From Suipraeoptans intestinalis (GTDB taxonomy: Bacteria; Bacillota; Clostridia; Lachnospirales; Lachnospiraceae): a stretch of DNA of 64,000 nucleotides. Positions 44,040-52,798 of this stretch are shown here, in pieces. The translations under genes were made by a program, and so were the position numbers. The stretch spans positions 1,418,001-1,482,000 of the forward strand of contig NZ_VULY01000018.1 in assembly GCF_009696485.1 (NCBI RefSeq), read 5' to 3'. Below the pieces are notes generated by a model, which worked only from the letters and a program-made list of their open reading frames with translations, searched no databases and had not been told where the DNA came from. Every line of letters begins with the position of its first letter. Position 1 is the stretch's first letter.

Positions 44040-45515
44040 ATGGCATTGTTGGAAATGAAGCATATACACAAGCGGTTTCCGGGCGTATATGCACTGAAAG
44101 ACGTAAACCTGGAGCTTCAAAGAGGAGAGGTCCATGCTCTTTTGGGAGAGAACGGAGCAGGGAAATCCACATTGATCAAGGTTCTGGGAGGAATTTATTC
44201 GGCAGATGAGGGAGAGATCATCATCGAAGGGAGAAAGGTATCCATTCAGGGCGTGAAGGACGCCCAGGAAAACGGGATTTCGATTATCCATCAGGAACTG
44301 GTTCTTGTGCCCTATATGACAGTGGCAGAAAACATCTTTCTGGGGAGAGAACCGATGAAATCCGGCTTTGTAGATAAGAAAAAAATGAACGAGGAGGCAC
44401 AGGTTCTGCTGGATGCCTATGACATGAAGATCCGGGCAACCAGGCTGGTAAAAGATCTGACCATCGCCCAGCAGCAGATGGTGGAGATCGTAAAGGCGAT
44501 CTCTTATCGTTCCAAGATTCTGGTAATGGACGAACCCACCTCCTCTATTTCAGACAAGGAAGTGGCTTTTCTGTTTGAAACCATGCGGAACCTGACGAAA
44601 AAAGGCGTGGGGATCATCTATATTTCCCATAAAATGAGCGAGCTGGAAGAAATCTGCGACCGGGTAACAGTGCTTCGGGACGGGGAGTATGTAGGGACGA
44701 AAGTGGTGAAGGAAACCAGTAAGGATGCCCTGATCGCCATGATGGTAGGCCGGGAGCTGACCAACTATTACGTAAGAGATTTCCAGGAGCCGGGAGAAGT
44801 GGTCTTAAAATGCGAAGGGATTTCTGACGGAAAGCTGGCAAAAGACGTGGACTTTGAACTCCGAAAAGGAGAGATCGTAGGGTTTGCAGGCCTGGTGGGA
44901 GCCGGCCGCAGTGAGGTTATGAAAAGCATTTTTGGCCTGATGCCAAAAAGCCAGGGAACCATTTACATTGAAGGGAAAAAAGTAACCATCAAATCTCCCA
45001 TCGATGCCATCCGGCATGGGATCGCCCTGGTGCCGGAGGACAGAAAGCTGGAAGGCCTTTACAAGGTGCAGAGTGTGCGGTTTAATTCCACCATAGAGGT
45101 GCTGCAGGATTTCATCAAGGGAATTTTTGTAAACGGAGAAAAGGAAAGAGAGATCACGCAGAATTACATCGATAAGATGGCCACCAAGACCCCTTCCCAG
45201 GAGCAGATGATCGGGAATCTGTCCGGCGGGAACCAGCAAAAGGTGCTGATCGGAAGATGGCTGGCAACGCACCCCAAGATCCTGATCCTGGATGAACCCA
45301 CCAGAGGTGTGGACGTGGGGGCAAAATCGGAGATCTACTCGATTATGAATGAACTGGTAAAAGAGGGGATGTCCATCATCATGATCTCCTCAGAGCTGCC
45401 GGAAATACTGGGAATGAGCGATCGGATCTATGTGATGGCCCACGGGAAGCTAAAAGGCTGTATCGGGCACGAAGAGGCGACACAAGAAGCCATCATGAAA
45501 TTTGCGGCAGAATAA
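44040..45515 (+). CDS. Sugar ABC transporter, tandem ATPase (RbsA/MglA type)
   Basis: About 491 residues with two ATPase halves. First: Walker A GENGAGKST, Walker B ILVMDEPTSSI. Second: a degenerate P-loop GLVGAGRSEV, signature LSGGNQQKVLIGRWLA, Walker B LILDEPTRGVDVGAK. The weak second site is usual in this family. Start is uncertain: ATG 44040, TTG 44031 (AGGTGA upstream) or ATG 44001. It energises uptake by the permease at 45541. Confidence 0.9.
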   Translation: MALLEMKHIHKRFPGVYALKDVNLELQRGEVHALLGENGAGKSTLIKVLGGIYSADEGEIIIEGRKVSIQGVKDAQENGISIIHQELVLVPYMTVAENIFLGREPMKSGFVDKKKMNEEAQVLLDAYDMKIRATRLVKDLTIAQQQMVEIVKAISYRSKILVMDEPTSSISDKEVAFLFETMRNLTKKGVGIIYISHKMSELEEICDRVTVLRDGEYVGTKVVKETSKDALIAMMVGRELTNYYVRDFQEPGEVVLKCEGISDGKLAKDVDFELRKGEIVGFAGLVGAGRSEVMKSIFGLMPKSQGTIYIEGKKVTIKSPIDAIRHGIALVPEDRKLEGLYKVQSVRFNSTIEVLQDFIKGIFVNGEKEREITQNYIDKMATKTPSQEQMIGNLSGGNQQKVLIGRWLATHPKILILDEPTRGVDVGAKSEIYSIMNELVKEGMSIIMISSELPEILGMSDRIYVMAHGKLKGCIGHEEATQEAIMKFAAE

Positions 45516-45540
45516 GGAATGAGAGTTAGGAGGCAGAATC

Positions 45541-46536
45541 ATGGCAGAAAAAGCAAAGAAACATACAGGCGCATCCGGATATGGGGCGGCTATCAAATTA
45601 TATTTTAAAGAAAATCTGGGAATTATCATCGCATTTTTGGTGCTGAGTATCTTTCTGACAGTATTTCCCAGAACCAGCGGAACCTTTTTTACACGGCAGA
45701 ATATCTTCAACATCCTGAGACAGATCTCTACCAACCTGTTTTTGGCATGCGGGATGACCATGGTGATCATCCTGGGAGGGATCGACCTGTCGGTGGGATC
45801 CATCATTGCCCTTTCCGGTTGCGTTTCGGCAGGATGTGTGGCAAGGTATCATCTGCCGCTGGGCGTTGCGCTGGCGATCGGCGTATTGGTAGGCCTTTTG
45901 GTGGGGCTGTTTAACGGAGCGGTGATCAGCAGGACGACCATCCCACCGTTTATCGTAACGCTGGCTACCATGAATGTGGCAAAAGGATTGGCGTATGTCT
46001 ATACAGGCGGCTCTCCGGTGCGGGTAGTCACCAAAGAATGGCAATTTCTGGGAGCCGGATATATCGGGATCTTCCCGACGCCGGTGGTGATCCTGGTGGT
46101 GGTGCTGATCGTAACGGCCATCATCATGAACCGTACCAAAATGGGACGTCACATCTATGCGGTGGGAGGAAACCAGCAGGCGGCAGAATTTTCGGGAATC
46201 AAAGTGGCAAGAGTGAAATTTTTCGTGCACGCTTTTTCCGGGCTGATGGCAGGTCTTGCCGGGATCGTTCTGGCATCCAGAATGTATTCCGGACAGCCGA
46301 CGGCAGGAGACGGAGCGGAAATGGATGCGATCGCGGCGGTTGTAGTAGGTGGAACCTCCATGGCGGGAGGGTCCGGTAAGATCGGAGGAACCATCATCGG
46401 AGGCCTGATCATCGGAGTACTGAACAACGGATTGAATCTTTTGAACGTCAACTCTTTCTGGCAGTATGTTGTCAAGGGAGTGGTGATCCTTCTGGCGGTG
46501 TTTATCGACTACTTCCGGAACAAAGGGAAAAAGTAG
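45541..46536 (+). CDS. Sugar ABC transporter permease (RbsC type)
   Basis: About 331 residues with 8-10 spans: LGIIIAFLVLSIFLTVFP, NLFLACGMTMVIILGGIDLS, then IPPFIVTLATMNVAKGLAYV, and GGTSMAGGSGKIGGTIIGGL. AGGAGG precedes ATG 45541. With the lipoprotein and ATPase it completes a CUT2 importer for a monosaccharide. Confidence 0.92.
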   Translation: MAEKAKKHTGASGYGAAIKLYFKENLGIIIAFLVLSIFLTVFPRTSGTFFTRQNIFNILRQISTNLFLACGMTMVIILGGIDLSVGSIIALSGCVSAGCVARYHLPLGVALAIGVLVGLLVGLFNGAVISRTTIPPFIVTLATMNVAKGLAYVYTGGSPVRVVTKEWQFLGAGYIGIFPTPVVILVVVLIVTAIIMNRTKMGRHIYAVGGNQQAAEFSGIKVARVKFFVHAFSGLMAGLAGIVLASRMYSGQPTAGDGAEMDAIAAVVVGGTSMAGGSGKIGGTIIGGLIIGVLNNGLNLLNVNSFWQYVVKGVVILLAVFIDYFRNKGKK

Positions 46537-46546
46537 AGGAGGAGCT

Positions 46547-47425
46547 ATGTTAGTATCTTTGAAACCTTTAATGGAACTGGCAGAAAAGGAAGAGCGGGCC
46601 ATCGGCGCCTTTAACTGCCCGAATATGGAGTCCGTCATGGCCATCATCCGGGCGGCAGAAGAAACCGGATCTCCGGTGATCCTGAACTATGCGGAAGTCC
46701 ATGGAGATCTGATCCGGATGGAGGAGATCGCGCCGGTGATGCTCCGGTTTGCAAAAGAAGCCAGTGTGCCGGTCTGTGTGCATCTGGATCACGGCGCGTC
46801 GGTAGAAAGCTGTATGAAGGCTATCCGGCTGGGATTCACTTCCGTGATGATCGACGCATCCGGACTGGATTATGAGGAAAATGTACGCATCACCAAGGAG
46901 GTGGTACGGTTGGCGCACGCAGTGGACGTAACAGTAGAAGCGGAACTGGGACATATTTTTTCTTCGGAGATCGGCGTGGGAGAAACGGCAACAAAAGAAA
47001 CGGCAGACAGCTTTGCAGATCTGGAGGATGTATATACCAGTCCCGGCCTGGCAAAAGATTTTGTAACAAGGACGGGGGTGGACGTATTGGCCATTGCCTT
47101 TGGCACCAGCCATGGGATCTATACCCAGAAGCCGGTGCTGGACCTGGATCGGATCAGCGCTATCAAAAGGGAGATCGACATTCCCTTCGTAATGCACGGG
47201 GGATCCGGTCTGAGCAAGGAAGAATTTCAGACGGCTGTCAAAAACGGGATTCGGAAGATCAATTATTACACCTATATGACACTGGCAGGCGGACAGGCGG
47301 TAAAAGAGGCGTTGGACAAGCAGACGGGAGCGGTGTTTTATCATGACATTCCGGTGATCGCAGGAAAAGCCATGCAGGAAAACGTAAAAGAAGCGATAGA
47401 AATATTTGCCCGGAAAGACCGGTAG
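46547..47425 (+). CDS. Class II ketose-phosphate aldolase (FBA/GatY/KbaY type)
   Basis: About 292 residues. Zinc and catalytic residues of class II aldolases are seen: VCVHLDHG (H and D), EAELGHIFSSE (E, H), AIAFGTSHGIY, VMHGGSGL and the phosphate loop KINYYT. It would split a ketose phosphate to dihydroxyacetone phosphate and an aldehyde. GGAGGAG lies before ATG 46547, 10 bases after the permease. The exact ketose is not readable; the neighbours are an isomerase and a PfkB kinase. Confidence 0.9.
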   Translation: MLVSLKPLMELAEKEERAIGAFNCPNMESVMAIIRAAEETGSPVILNYAEVHGDLIRMEEIAPVMLRFAKEASVPVCVHLDHGASVESCMKAIRLGFTSVMIDASGLDYEENVRITKEVVRLAHAVDVTVEAELGHIFSSEIGVGETATKETADSFADLEDVYTSPGLAKDFVTRTGVDVLAIAFGTSHGIYTQKPVLDLDRISAIKREIDIPFVMHGGSGLSKEEFQTAVKNGIRKINYYTYMTLAGGQAVKEALDKQTGAVFYHDIPVIAGKAMQENVKEAIEIFARKDR

Positions 47426-47541
47426 AAGGTCCGGGAAAGAAAAAGGGCTGTTGTGGGGATCACAGGATCTGTCACGGGGCTCTTTCTCATAAGCGAAAGA
47501 AAGGGGAAAGCAGCGTCCGAAAGATGCTGCAGAAAGGATAG

Positions 47542-48228
47542 ATGAAGCGTTCGGAAATCAACAAGGCATTAAAGGACATGCACCAGATGATTCGGGAGTA
47601 CCGGATCTCCCTGCCGCCATTTTGTGACTGGCTTCCCGAGGAATGGGAGGAAAAGGGCGAGGAGTACGATGAGATTCGGGACACGATGCTGGGCTGGGAT
47701 ATTACAGATTTTGGACTGGGAGATTTTGAAACGACAGGGTTCTCCCTGATCACGCTGAGAAACGGGAATCTGCAGAAAGAGGTCTATGAAAAACCTTATG
47801 CAGAAAAACTGTTGATGTTGAAGGAAGGGCAGTATGCACAGATGCACTACCATGCATACAAGATGGAAGATATCATCAACCGGGGCGGAGGAAATATTCT
47901 GATCCGGGTGTTTAATTCCAACGAGGACGGAAGCTTTGCGGATACCGATGTGACAGTCTACAGTGATGGGAGAGTCTATACGGTTCCGGCAGGAACGCAG
48001 GTCAGACTGACGCCGGGAGAAAGTATTACCATTACCAGAGGCCTGTATCACGATTTTTCTGTAGAGGAAGGAACGGGAACCGTGCTTTTGGGGGAAGTAT
48101 CCATGTGCAACGATGATTGCACCGACAACTATTTTTCCAATAAGAAGGTGGGAAGATTCCCGGAGATCGAGGAGGATGAGGCTCCCTATCGCCTTCTATG
48201 CAACGAATATCCCAGAGCGGGGAAATAA
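47542..48228 (+). CDS. D-lyxose/D-mannose ketol-isomerase-like protein
   Basis: 228 residues, cupin fold of the D-lyxose isomerase family (DUF1498): lead FCDWLPEEWEEKGEEYDEIR, then the metal-site strand QYAQMHYHAYKMEDIINRGG (H-x-H...E), and late GESITITRGLYHDFSVEEGT with a further histidine. It turns an aldose with lyxose-like C2 into its ketose. AAAGGA lies before ATG 47542. It links the importer to kinase and aldolase. Confidence 0.82.
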   Translation: MKRSEINKALKDMHQMIREYRISLPPFCDWLPEEWEEKGEEYDEIRDTMLGWDITDFGLGDFETTGFSLITLRNGNLQKEVYEKPYAEKLLMLKEGQYAQMHYHAYKMEDIINRGGGNILIRVFNSNEDGSFADTDVTVYSDGRVYTVPAGTQVRLTPGESITITRGLYHDFSVEEGTGTVLLGEVSMCNDDCTDNYFSNKKVGRFPEIEEDEAPYRLLCNEYPRAGK

Positions 48229-48345
48229 CGGATACAGTACCGGGAAGGCCCGCGTCTGCCGCGGATATTCCCAAAAAGGGTGCGCTTAAGAAGCCGGAAA
48301 GACAGAAGAAAAAGCAGATCATACAGAAGGAACAAGGAGGAGCGT

Positions 48346-49350
48346 ATGGGACGGGAAGGAATCGCGCTGGCAGGAACGCTGATCGCAGATATCGGCTATA
48401 CCATCGACGTATATCCCAAAAAGGGAAATTTGGCATGGCTGAAGGATGCGGTTCCCCACACAGGCGGATTGAACAACCTGGTCATTGATCTGGCCAGAAT
48501 GGATGAGACACTGCCCCTGAAAGTCAGCGGGATGATCGGGGAAGACGACTATGGGAATCTGATCCGGGATACGCTGAAGCAGTATCCCAACATTCAGACA
48601 GACAATATAACAAGAGGGGGAAGGACGGCAGTGACCTTTGCCATGACGGAAGAGATCAGCAAACAGAGGACTTTTTTCTATGATCCGGGAACAACCTTAA
48701 GTTACGGGGAAGAGCATATTGACTTTGACAGGCTGGATGCCAGGCTGTTTCATCTGGAATATCTTTTGCTGCTGGGAAGGCTGGATGAGCCGGATGAAAG
48801 CTATGGGACCAGAGGAGCCAGGGTGCTGGCGGAGGCCAAAAGAAGAGGGATGGAGACCTCTGTGGACATGGTATCGGAAGAAGGCGACAGGTACCGGGAA
48901 GTGGTGTGGCCTGCCCTGCAGTACACCGACTATCTGGTGGTCAATGAAGTGGAAGGCAGCGGAACCTCCGGGATACAGATGTATGACGAGGAGGGGATCC
49001 TGGAAGAAAAGGTCTGGGAAGGTTTGGAGAAGCTGGCTTCTCTGGGCGTGGGGAAGTGGGCGGTGGTACATTCTCCTGCCTGCGGGTACGGCCTGGATTG
49101 CCGGACAGGGGAAAGAGTGAAGGTGCCCAGCTTTTCCCTTCCAAAAGGGTATATACAGGGAACGACAGGAGCCGGAGATGCGTTTTGTGCCGGGGTGTTG
49201 TATACGGCTTACAAAGACGGCAGCCTGGCAGAAGCCCTGTATACGGGAGCGCTTTGTGCCGCGCATTCCCTGTCCCGACCGGACAGCAACTCGGGAGTAG
49301 AGCCGCTTCCGCAGATGCGGGAGCGAGCCAGGAAGGAATGGGAGGCATAA
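48346..49350 (+). CDS. PfkB family carbohydrate kinase
   Basis: About 334 residues of the ribokinase fold: N-terminal IALAGTLIADIGYTIDVYPK, GGLNNLVIDLARM, and the C-terminal motif GTTGAGDAFCAGVLY with the catalytic Asp (GAGD). AAGGAGG precedes ATG 48346. It would phosphorylate the sugar or ketose, giving the aldolase substrate. It is the last gene before the terminator at 49441. Confidence 0.88.
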   Translation: MGREGIALAGTLIADIGYTIDVYPKKGNLAWLKDAVPHTGGLNNLVIDLARMDETLPLKVSGMIGEDDYGNLIRDTLKQYPNIQTDNITRGGRTAVTFAMTEEISKQRTFFYDPGTTLSYGEEHIDFDRLDARLFHLEYLLLLGRLDEPDESYGTRGARVLAEAKRRGMETSVDMVSEEGDRYREVVWPALQYTDYLVVNEVEGSGTSGIQMYDEEGILEEKVWEGLEKLASLGVGKWAVVHSPACGYGLDCRTGERVKVPSFSLPKGYIQGTTGAGDAFCAGVLYTAYKDGSLAEALYTGALCAAHSLSRPDSNSGVEPLPQMRERARKEWEA

Positions 49351-49440
49351 AGCCCCATAACTGCTGTGGATGCTGCTAAAAGGAGAAGCCGGATCACGGT
49401 GGACACACGCTTTTGTAAGACGTAAAAAAGAAACAGGACG

Positions 49441-49475
49441 ACAGCTCTGCCAAAGAAGGAGGCAGGGCTGTTTTT
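49441..49475 (+). terminator. Terminator of the sugar operon
   Basis: ACAGCTCTGCC pairs with GGCAGGGCTGT (one wobble), then TTTTT. The stretch 49351-49440 has no gene. Confidence 0.85.
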
Positions 49476-49540
49476 GCAGGTGTAAGAAAAGCTTTCCGGG
49501 GAAACTAAGAAAAACATAAGAAATGACGAGAGAAAAAAGT

Positions 49541-49570
49541 TTGACGAAGGCTGATTTTTTTTTGTATAAT
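49541..49570 (+). promoter_or_regulatory. Promoter of the metal-ATPase operon
   Basis: TTGACG (49541-49546) and TATAAT (49565-49570), 18 bp apart, with a T-rich spacer. Transcription would start near 49577 and give a leader of about 105 bases. Confidence 0.7.
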
Positions 49571-49577
49571 AAAATAC

Positions 49578-49683
49578 GTTTAAGAATGCATTTACAAGGA
49601 AGTGGCGGCCGGAACGCATTGAGAGTCCTCCCAGAAGAGGGAAGGACGTCGGAACGACGGCGCAGGAGCACAGGAGGTGGCAT
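49578..49683 (+). promoter_or_regulatory. Structured 5' leader of the metal-ATPase operon
   Basis: The GC-rich leader holds a bulged stem GTCCTCCC...GGAAGGAC (49625-49646) and a perfect stem CGTCG-GAA-CGACG (49647-49659), then the AGGAGG of the first peptide. Length and place suit a cis-acting RNA, perhaps metal-linked, but I could not match it to a known riboswitch. Confidence 0.4.
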
Positions 49684-49684
49684 C

Positions 49685-49765
49685 TTGAAACAACATCGTT
49701 TTTGGGCGTGGCTCATGGTATTTTGCCTGGGGATGGTATTTTACACCGGCATGAAACACAAGTAA
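49685..49765 (+). CDS. 26-aa membrane peptide
   Basis: TTG 49685 lies 7 bases after AGGAGG (49672-49677) and encodes MKQHRFWAWLMVFCLGMVFY plus six residues, a single membrane span with basic ends. The longer frame back to 49523 lacks a ribosome site and has no coding look. It leads the operon of a DUF6110 protein and a P-type ATPase. Such small peptides often adjust a partner transporter; that is inference here. Confidence 0.6.
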   Translation: MKQHRFWAWLMVFCLGMVFYTGMKHK

Positions 49766-49826
49766 AGCTGCCGTAGGCCTTTCGGAAGAAGGGCAGGAAA
49801 CGGTATGGAAAAAGGAGGACAAGAAC

Positions 49827-50120
49827 ATGGATATTTTTAAATGGAAGAGGATCGGATTGTTTGCAGGAGGCGTTTTGTTTGGAACAGCCGGAGTGAAGCT
49901 GCTTTCCAGCAAGGATGCAAAAAAAGTGTATACAAACTGTACCGCAGCAGCTCTCCGTGTCAAGGACTGTGTGTTAAAGACGGCAGAGACGGTGCAGGCA
50001 AATGCAGAGGACGTGCTGGCGGAAGCAAAGCATATCAACGAGGTGCGCCGTGTAAAAGAGGGCGAAGTGGTAGAAGATGCAGTGTGCGAAGCGGCAGAAG
50101 ATAAGGCAGGAGAAGTGTAA
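49827..50120 (+). CDS. DUF6110 family protein
   Basis: 97 residues. An N-terminal span (RIGLFAGGVLFGTAGVKLLS) is followed by a long charged helix (AETVQANAEDVLAEAKHINE) ending in acidic residues. AAAGGAGG precedes ATG 49827. It ends directly at the ATPase start. DUF6110 proteins recur next to such P-type ATPases; they may be metal chaperone or subunit, role unproven. Confidence 0.75.
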   Translation: MDIFKWKRIGLFAGGVLFGTAGVKLLSSKDAKKVYTNCTAAALRVKDCVLKTAETVQANAEDVLAEAKHINEVRRVKEGEVVEDAVCEAAEDKAGEV

Positions 50121-52208
50121 TTGAAATTTGTAATCAAGCATGAAATTCCGGGAAGGATCCGTATCCATCTGGTACAGGGACAGATGACGACAGAAGAAGC
50201 GGAGAGGCTGCTGTACTATTTGAACACGCTGGAATATGTCACGCAGGCAAAGGTGTATGAACGGGCGGCCGATGCCTGCGTTTGCTTTATCGGAGACAGA
50301 AGAGCCCTGATCCGGGCGCTGCAGGAATTCCGATATGCGTCCGTAGAGCTTCCGGAGCTGGCCACCGCCAATTCCGGGAGAAGACTCAACAAGCTGTACA
50401 AAGAAAAACTGATCACAGAAACGGCCATCCGGTACTTTACCAAGACGTTTTTGCCTTATCCGCTAGGCGTAGCCATAACGGTACTGAAGGCTGTCAAATA
50501 CCTGAGGGCCGGGCTGCGAAGCCTGCTGAAGGGAAAGCTGGAGGTGGCGGTGTTGGATGCGACGGCCATTGGTGTTTCCCTAGCAAGGGGACAGATCGGC
50601 ACGGCAGCGTCCGTCATGTTTCTTCTTCGGATCGGAGAGATCCTGGAAGAGTGGACCCACAAGAAATCGGTGGGGGATCTGGCGCGCAGCATGTCTTTGA
50701 ATGTATCCAAGGTATGGCTGAAAACAGAAGACCAGGAGGTTTTGGTGGATGCCAGAACTGTCCGGGAAGAGGACCGGATCGTGGTACATATGGGAAGTGT
50801 GATTCCCTTTGACGGAATTGTTACAGAAGGGGACGGTATGGTCAATCAGGCTTCCTTGACAGGAGAACCGCTGCCGGTACACAAAGAAGCCGGAGCTTAC
50901 GTCTATGCAGGCAGTGTCCTGGAGGAGGGCGAAGTCGTTTTTGCGGTAAAGAAGATCTCTGGTGCTTCCAAATATGAAAAGATCGTGACCATGATCGAGG
51001 AATCAGAAAAATTAAAATCCTCTGTGGAAGGAAAAGCCGAGAGGCTGGCGGACAGGCTGGTGCCCCTGACTTTGGCAGGGACAGTGGTGACCTGGGCGTT
51101 GACTAGGAACGTGTCCAAAGCGCTGTCTGTTCTGATGGTAGATTTTTCCTGTGCATTGAAGCTTGCCATGCCGCTTACGGTATTGTCAGCCATCCGGGAG
51201 GCCGGGACCTATGACATCACGGTGAAGGGCGGAAAATTCCTGGAAGCTGTTGCGGAGGCAAAGACCATCGTGTTTGACAAGACGGGAACGCTTACCAAGG
51301 CGAGACCTTCCATGAGAAAGATCATTCCCTTCTGTCAGAGGAGCGAAGAGGAGCTGCTGCGGCTGGCGGCGTGCCTAGAGGAGCATTTTCCTCATTCTAT
51401 GGCAAAGGCAGTGGTTCATGCGGCAAAGAAGAAGGGACTGGATCATGAAGAGATGCACTCCAGCGTGGAGTATATAGTGGCACATGGAATCTCTTCTTAT
51501 GTAGAAGACAAGCGGGTTATCATCGGAAGCGCCCACTTTGTGTTTGAAGATGAAAAGTGCGTGATCCGGGAAGAATATCAGGAGGCATTCGATATGCTCC
51601 CGCCGGAGTATTCCCATCTGTATCTGGCGGTGGATGGAAAGCTGGCGGCAGTGCTGTGCATTGAGGATCCTCTCCGGCCGGAAGGAGCAGCCGTAGTAAA
51701 GGCGCTGAAGCAGGAGGGATTTGAACGGATTGTAATGATGACAGGTGACAGCGAACGGACAGCGGCGGCAGTTGCGTCCAGAGTAGGAGTCGATGAGTAT
51801 TTTTCAGAAGTGCTGCCGGAGGATAAGGCCAACTTTATTGAAAAAGAAAAGAAGGCAGGCAGAAAAGTGGTGATGGTGGGAGACGGAGTGAATGATTCTC
51901 CTGCACTTTCTGCGGCGGATGCAGGGATCGCCATCAGCGACGGGGCAGAGCTGGCAAGAGAGATCGCAGATATTACCATAGCGGCAGACGATCTGTACGA
52001 GATCGTGCGGCTGAAATGTCTGAGCAACGCGCTGATGAAACGAATCAACCGGAATTACCGGGATATTGTGGCCATCAACACGGCGTTGATCCTTTTGGGG
52101 GTAGGAGGACGGATACAGCCCACCACTTCGGCTATGTTCCACAACCTCTCCACTCTGGCCATCAGCCTGAACAGTATGAAAAATCTTCTGAAAGAGAAGA
52201 AAGTTTAG
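50121..52208 (+). CDS. Heavy-metal P1B-type ATPase
   Basis: 695 residues. The N-terminus is a degenerate HMA-like domain (HEIPGRIRIHLVQGQMTTEE) lacking a CxxC. Core P-type motifs are all there: LTGEPLPVHK (TGE), FDKTGTLTKARP with the phospho-aspartate, HP-like FPHSMAKAV, and VMVGDGVNDSPAL. The membrane metal motif reads VDFSCALKLAMPL where CPC is usual, so the proline is replaced by serine. The ion is unclear (Mn, Fe or other). TTG 50121 directly follows the DUF6110 stop, suggesting translational coupling. Confidence 0.88.
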   Translation: MKFVIKHEIPGRIRIHLVQGQMTTEEAERLLYYLNTLEYVTQAKVYERAADACVCFIGDRRALIRALQEFRYASVELPELATANSGRRLNKLYKEKLITETAIRYFTKTFLPYPLGVAITVLKAVKYLRAGLRSLLKGKLEVAVLDATAIGVSLARGQIGTAASVMFLLRIGEILEEWTHKKSVGDLARSMSLNVSKVWLKTEDQEVLVDARTVREEDRIVVHMGSVIPFDGIVTEGDGMVNQASLTGEPLPVHKEAGAYVYAGSVLEEGEVVFAVKKISGASKYEKIVTMIEESEKLKSSVEGKAERLADRLVPLTLAGTVVTWALTRNVSKALSVLMVDFSCALKLAMPLTVLSAIREAGTYDITVKGGKFLEAVAEAKTIVFDKTGTLTKARPSMRKIIPFCQRSEEELLRLAACLEEHFPHSMAKAVVHAAKKKGLDHEEMHSSVEYIVAHGISSYVEDKRVIIGSAHFVFEDEKCVIREEYQEAFDMLPPEYSHLYLAVDGKLAAVLCIEDPLRPEGAAVVKALKQEGFERIVMMTGDSERTAAAVASRVGVDEYFSEVLPEDKANFIEKEKKAGRKVVMVGDGVNDSPALSAADAGIAISDGAELAREIADITIAADDLYEIVRLKCLSNALMKRINRNYRDIVAINTALILLGVGGRIQPTTSAMFHNLSTLAISLNSMKNLLKEKKV

Positions 52209-52259
52209 AAGAAAAAGCAAAAACGGCATCCTCCCATTAGTAGGAAGGAAGCCGAAAGG

Positions 52260-52298
52260 ACAAAGGACGACAACGAAAGCTGTCGTCCTTTGTCTTTT
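52260..52298 (+). terminator. Terminator of the metal-ATPase operon
   Basis: ACAAAGGACGACA (52260-52272) pairs perfectly with TGTCGTCCTTTGT (52281-52293), followed by CTTTTG. Confidence 0.85.
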
Positions 52299-52304
52299 GC
52301 ATAC

Positions 52305-52454
52305 AGTTCATGGAAAATCCGTATCTGTGGCGATGCTATAATGCCCTCTTCGGGCATGCTTTCACGCACTCCATGCAAAGGATGCATTCTGTTCCGTTTT
52401 CCCTGTTGCGGGAATTGTCTGTAACATCCACATCCATAGGACAAACGTACTTGC
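52305..52454. repeat. 150-bp direct repeat, copy A
   Basis: Identical to 57505-57654, base for base as far as I compared, exactly 5200 bases apart. Copy A is the reverse-strand 3' end of the ferredoxin gene cut off from its body. The pair frames the toxin island. The rest of 52299-52798 holds a recombinase-like tail (52515) and AT-rich DNA. Confidence 0.88.
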
Positions 52455-52514
52455 GATTGCGTGGTGCAGTTCCAGTGATTTTGCGGGCAAGGCTACTCCT
52501 ACTGATTTTCTTGC

Positions 52515-52589
52515 AGCTTCGCGGATACGTACGAGGATAAGCTTGTGGTTTGTTTCAAGGCGAAGGTGGAAGTTGAAATTGAACGATAA
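52515..52589 (+). pseudogene. Possible serine recombinase C-terminal remnant
   Basis: A frame without a start reads SFADTYEDKLVVCFKAKVEV and EIER then TAA. It resembles the last beta strands of large serine recombinases. It lies just inside copy A of the direct repeat, where an integration gene might once have been. The match is short. Confidence 0.35.
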
Positions 52590-52798
52590 TATACATCATT
52601 ATCGCATTGAAGTGACTAATAAAAATTGACAAATAATGTAAATGAAATATATCCTGCCTTTGACGAGTATGTATGAAATTCCAAAATGAAAATATGATAT
52701 AATATCAAAAATGAGAACTTAGAGAAGATTTATATTTAAGAAAATGAATGATATTCAATCGGCTTCACCGCAAATTTGAGTGATTTGTCAACGCAGCT

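Noticed and set aside
49578-49683. Leader as a known NiCo, yybP-ykoY or other metal riboswitch
   Set aside because: Stems are present, but I could not match the conserved bases of any known class, so only a structured leader is claimed.
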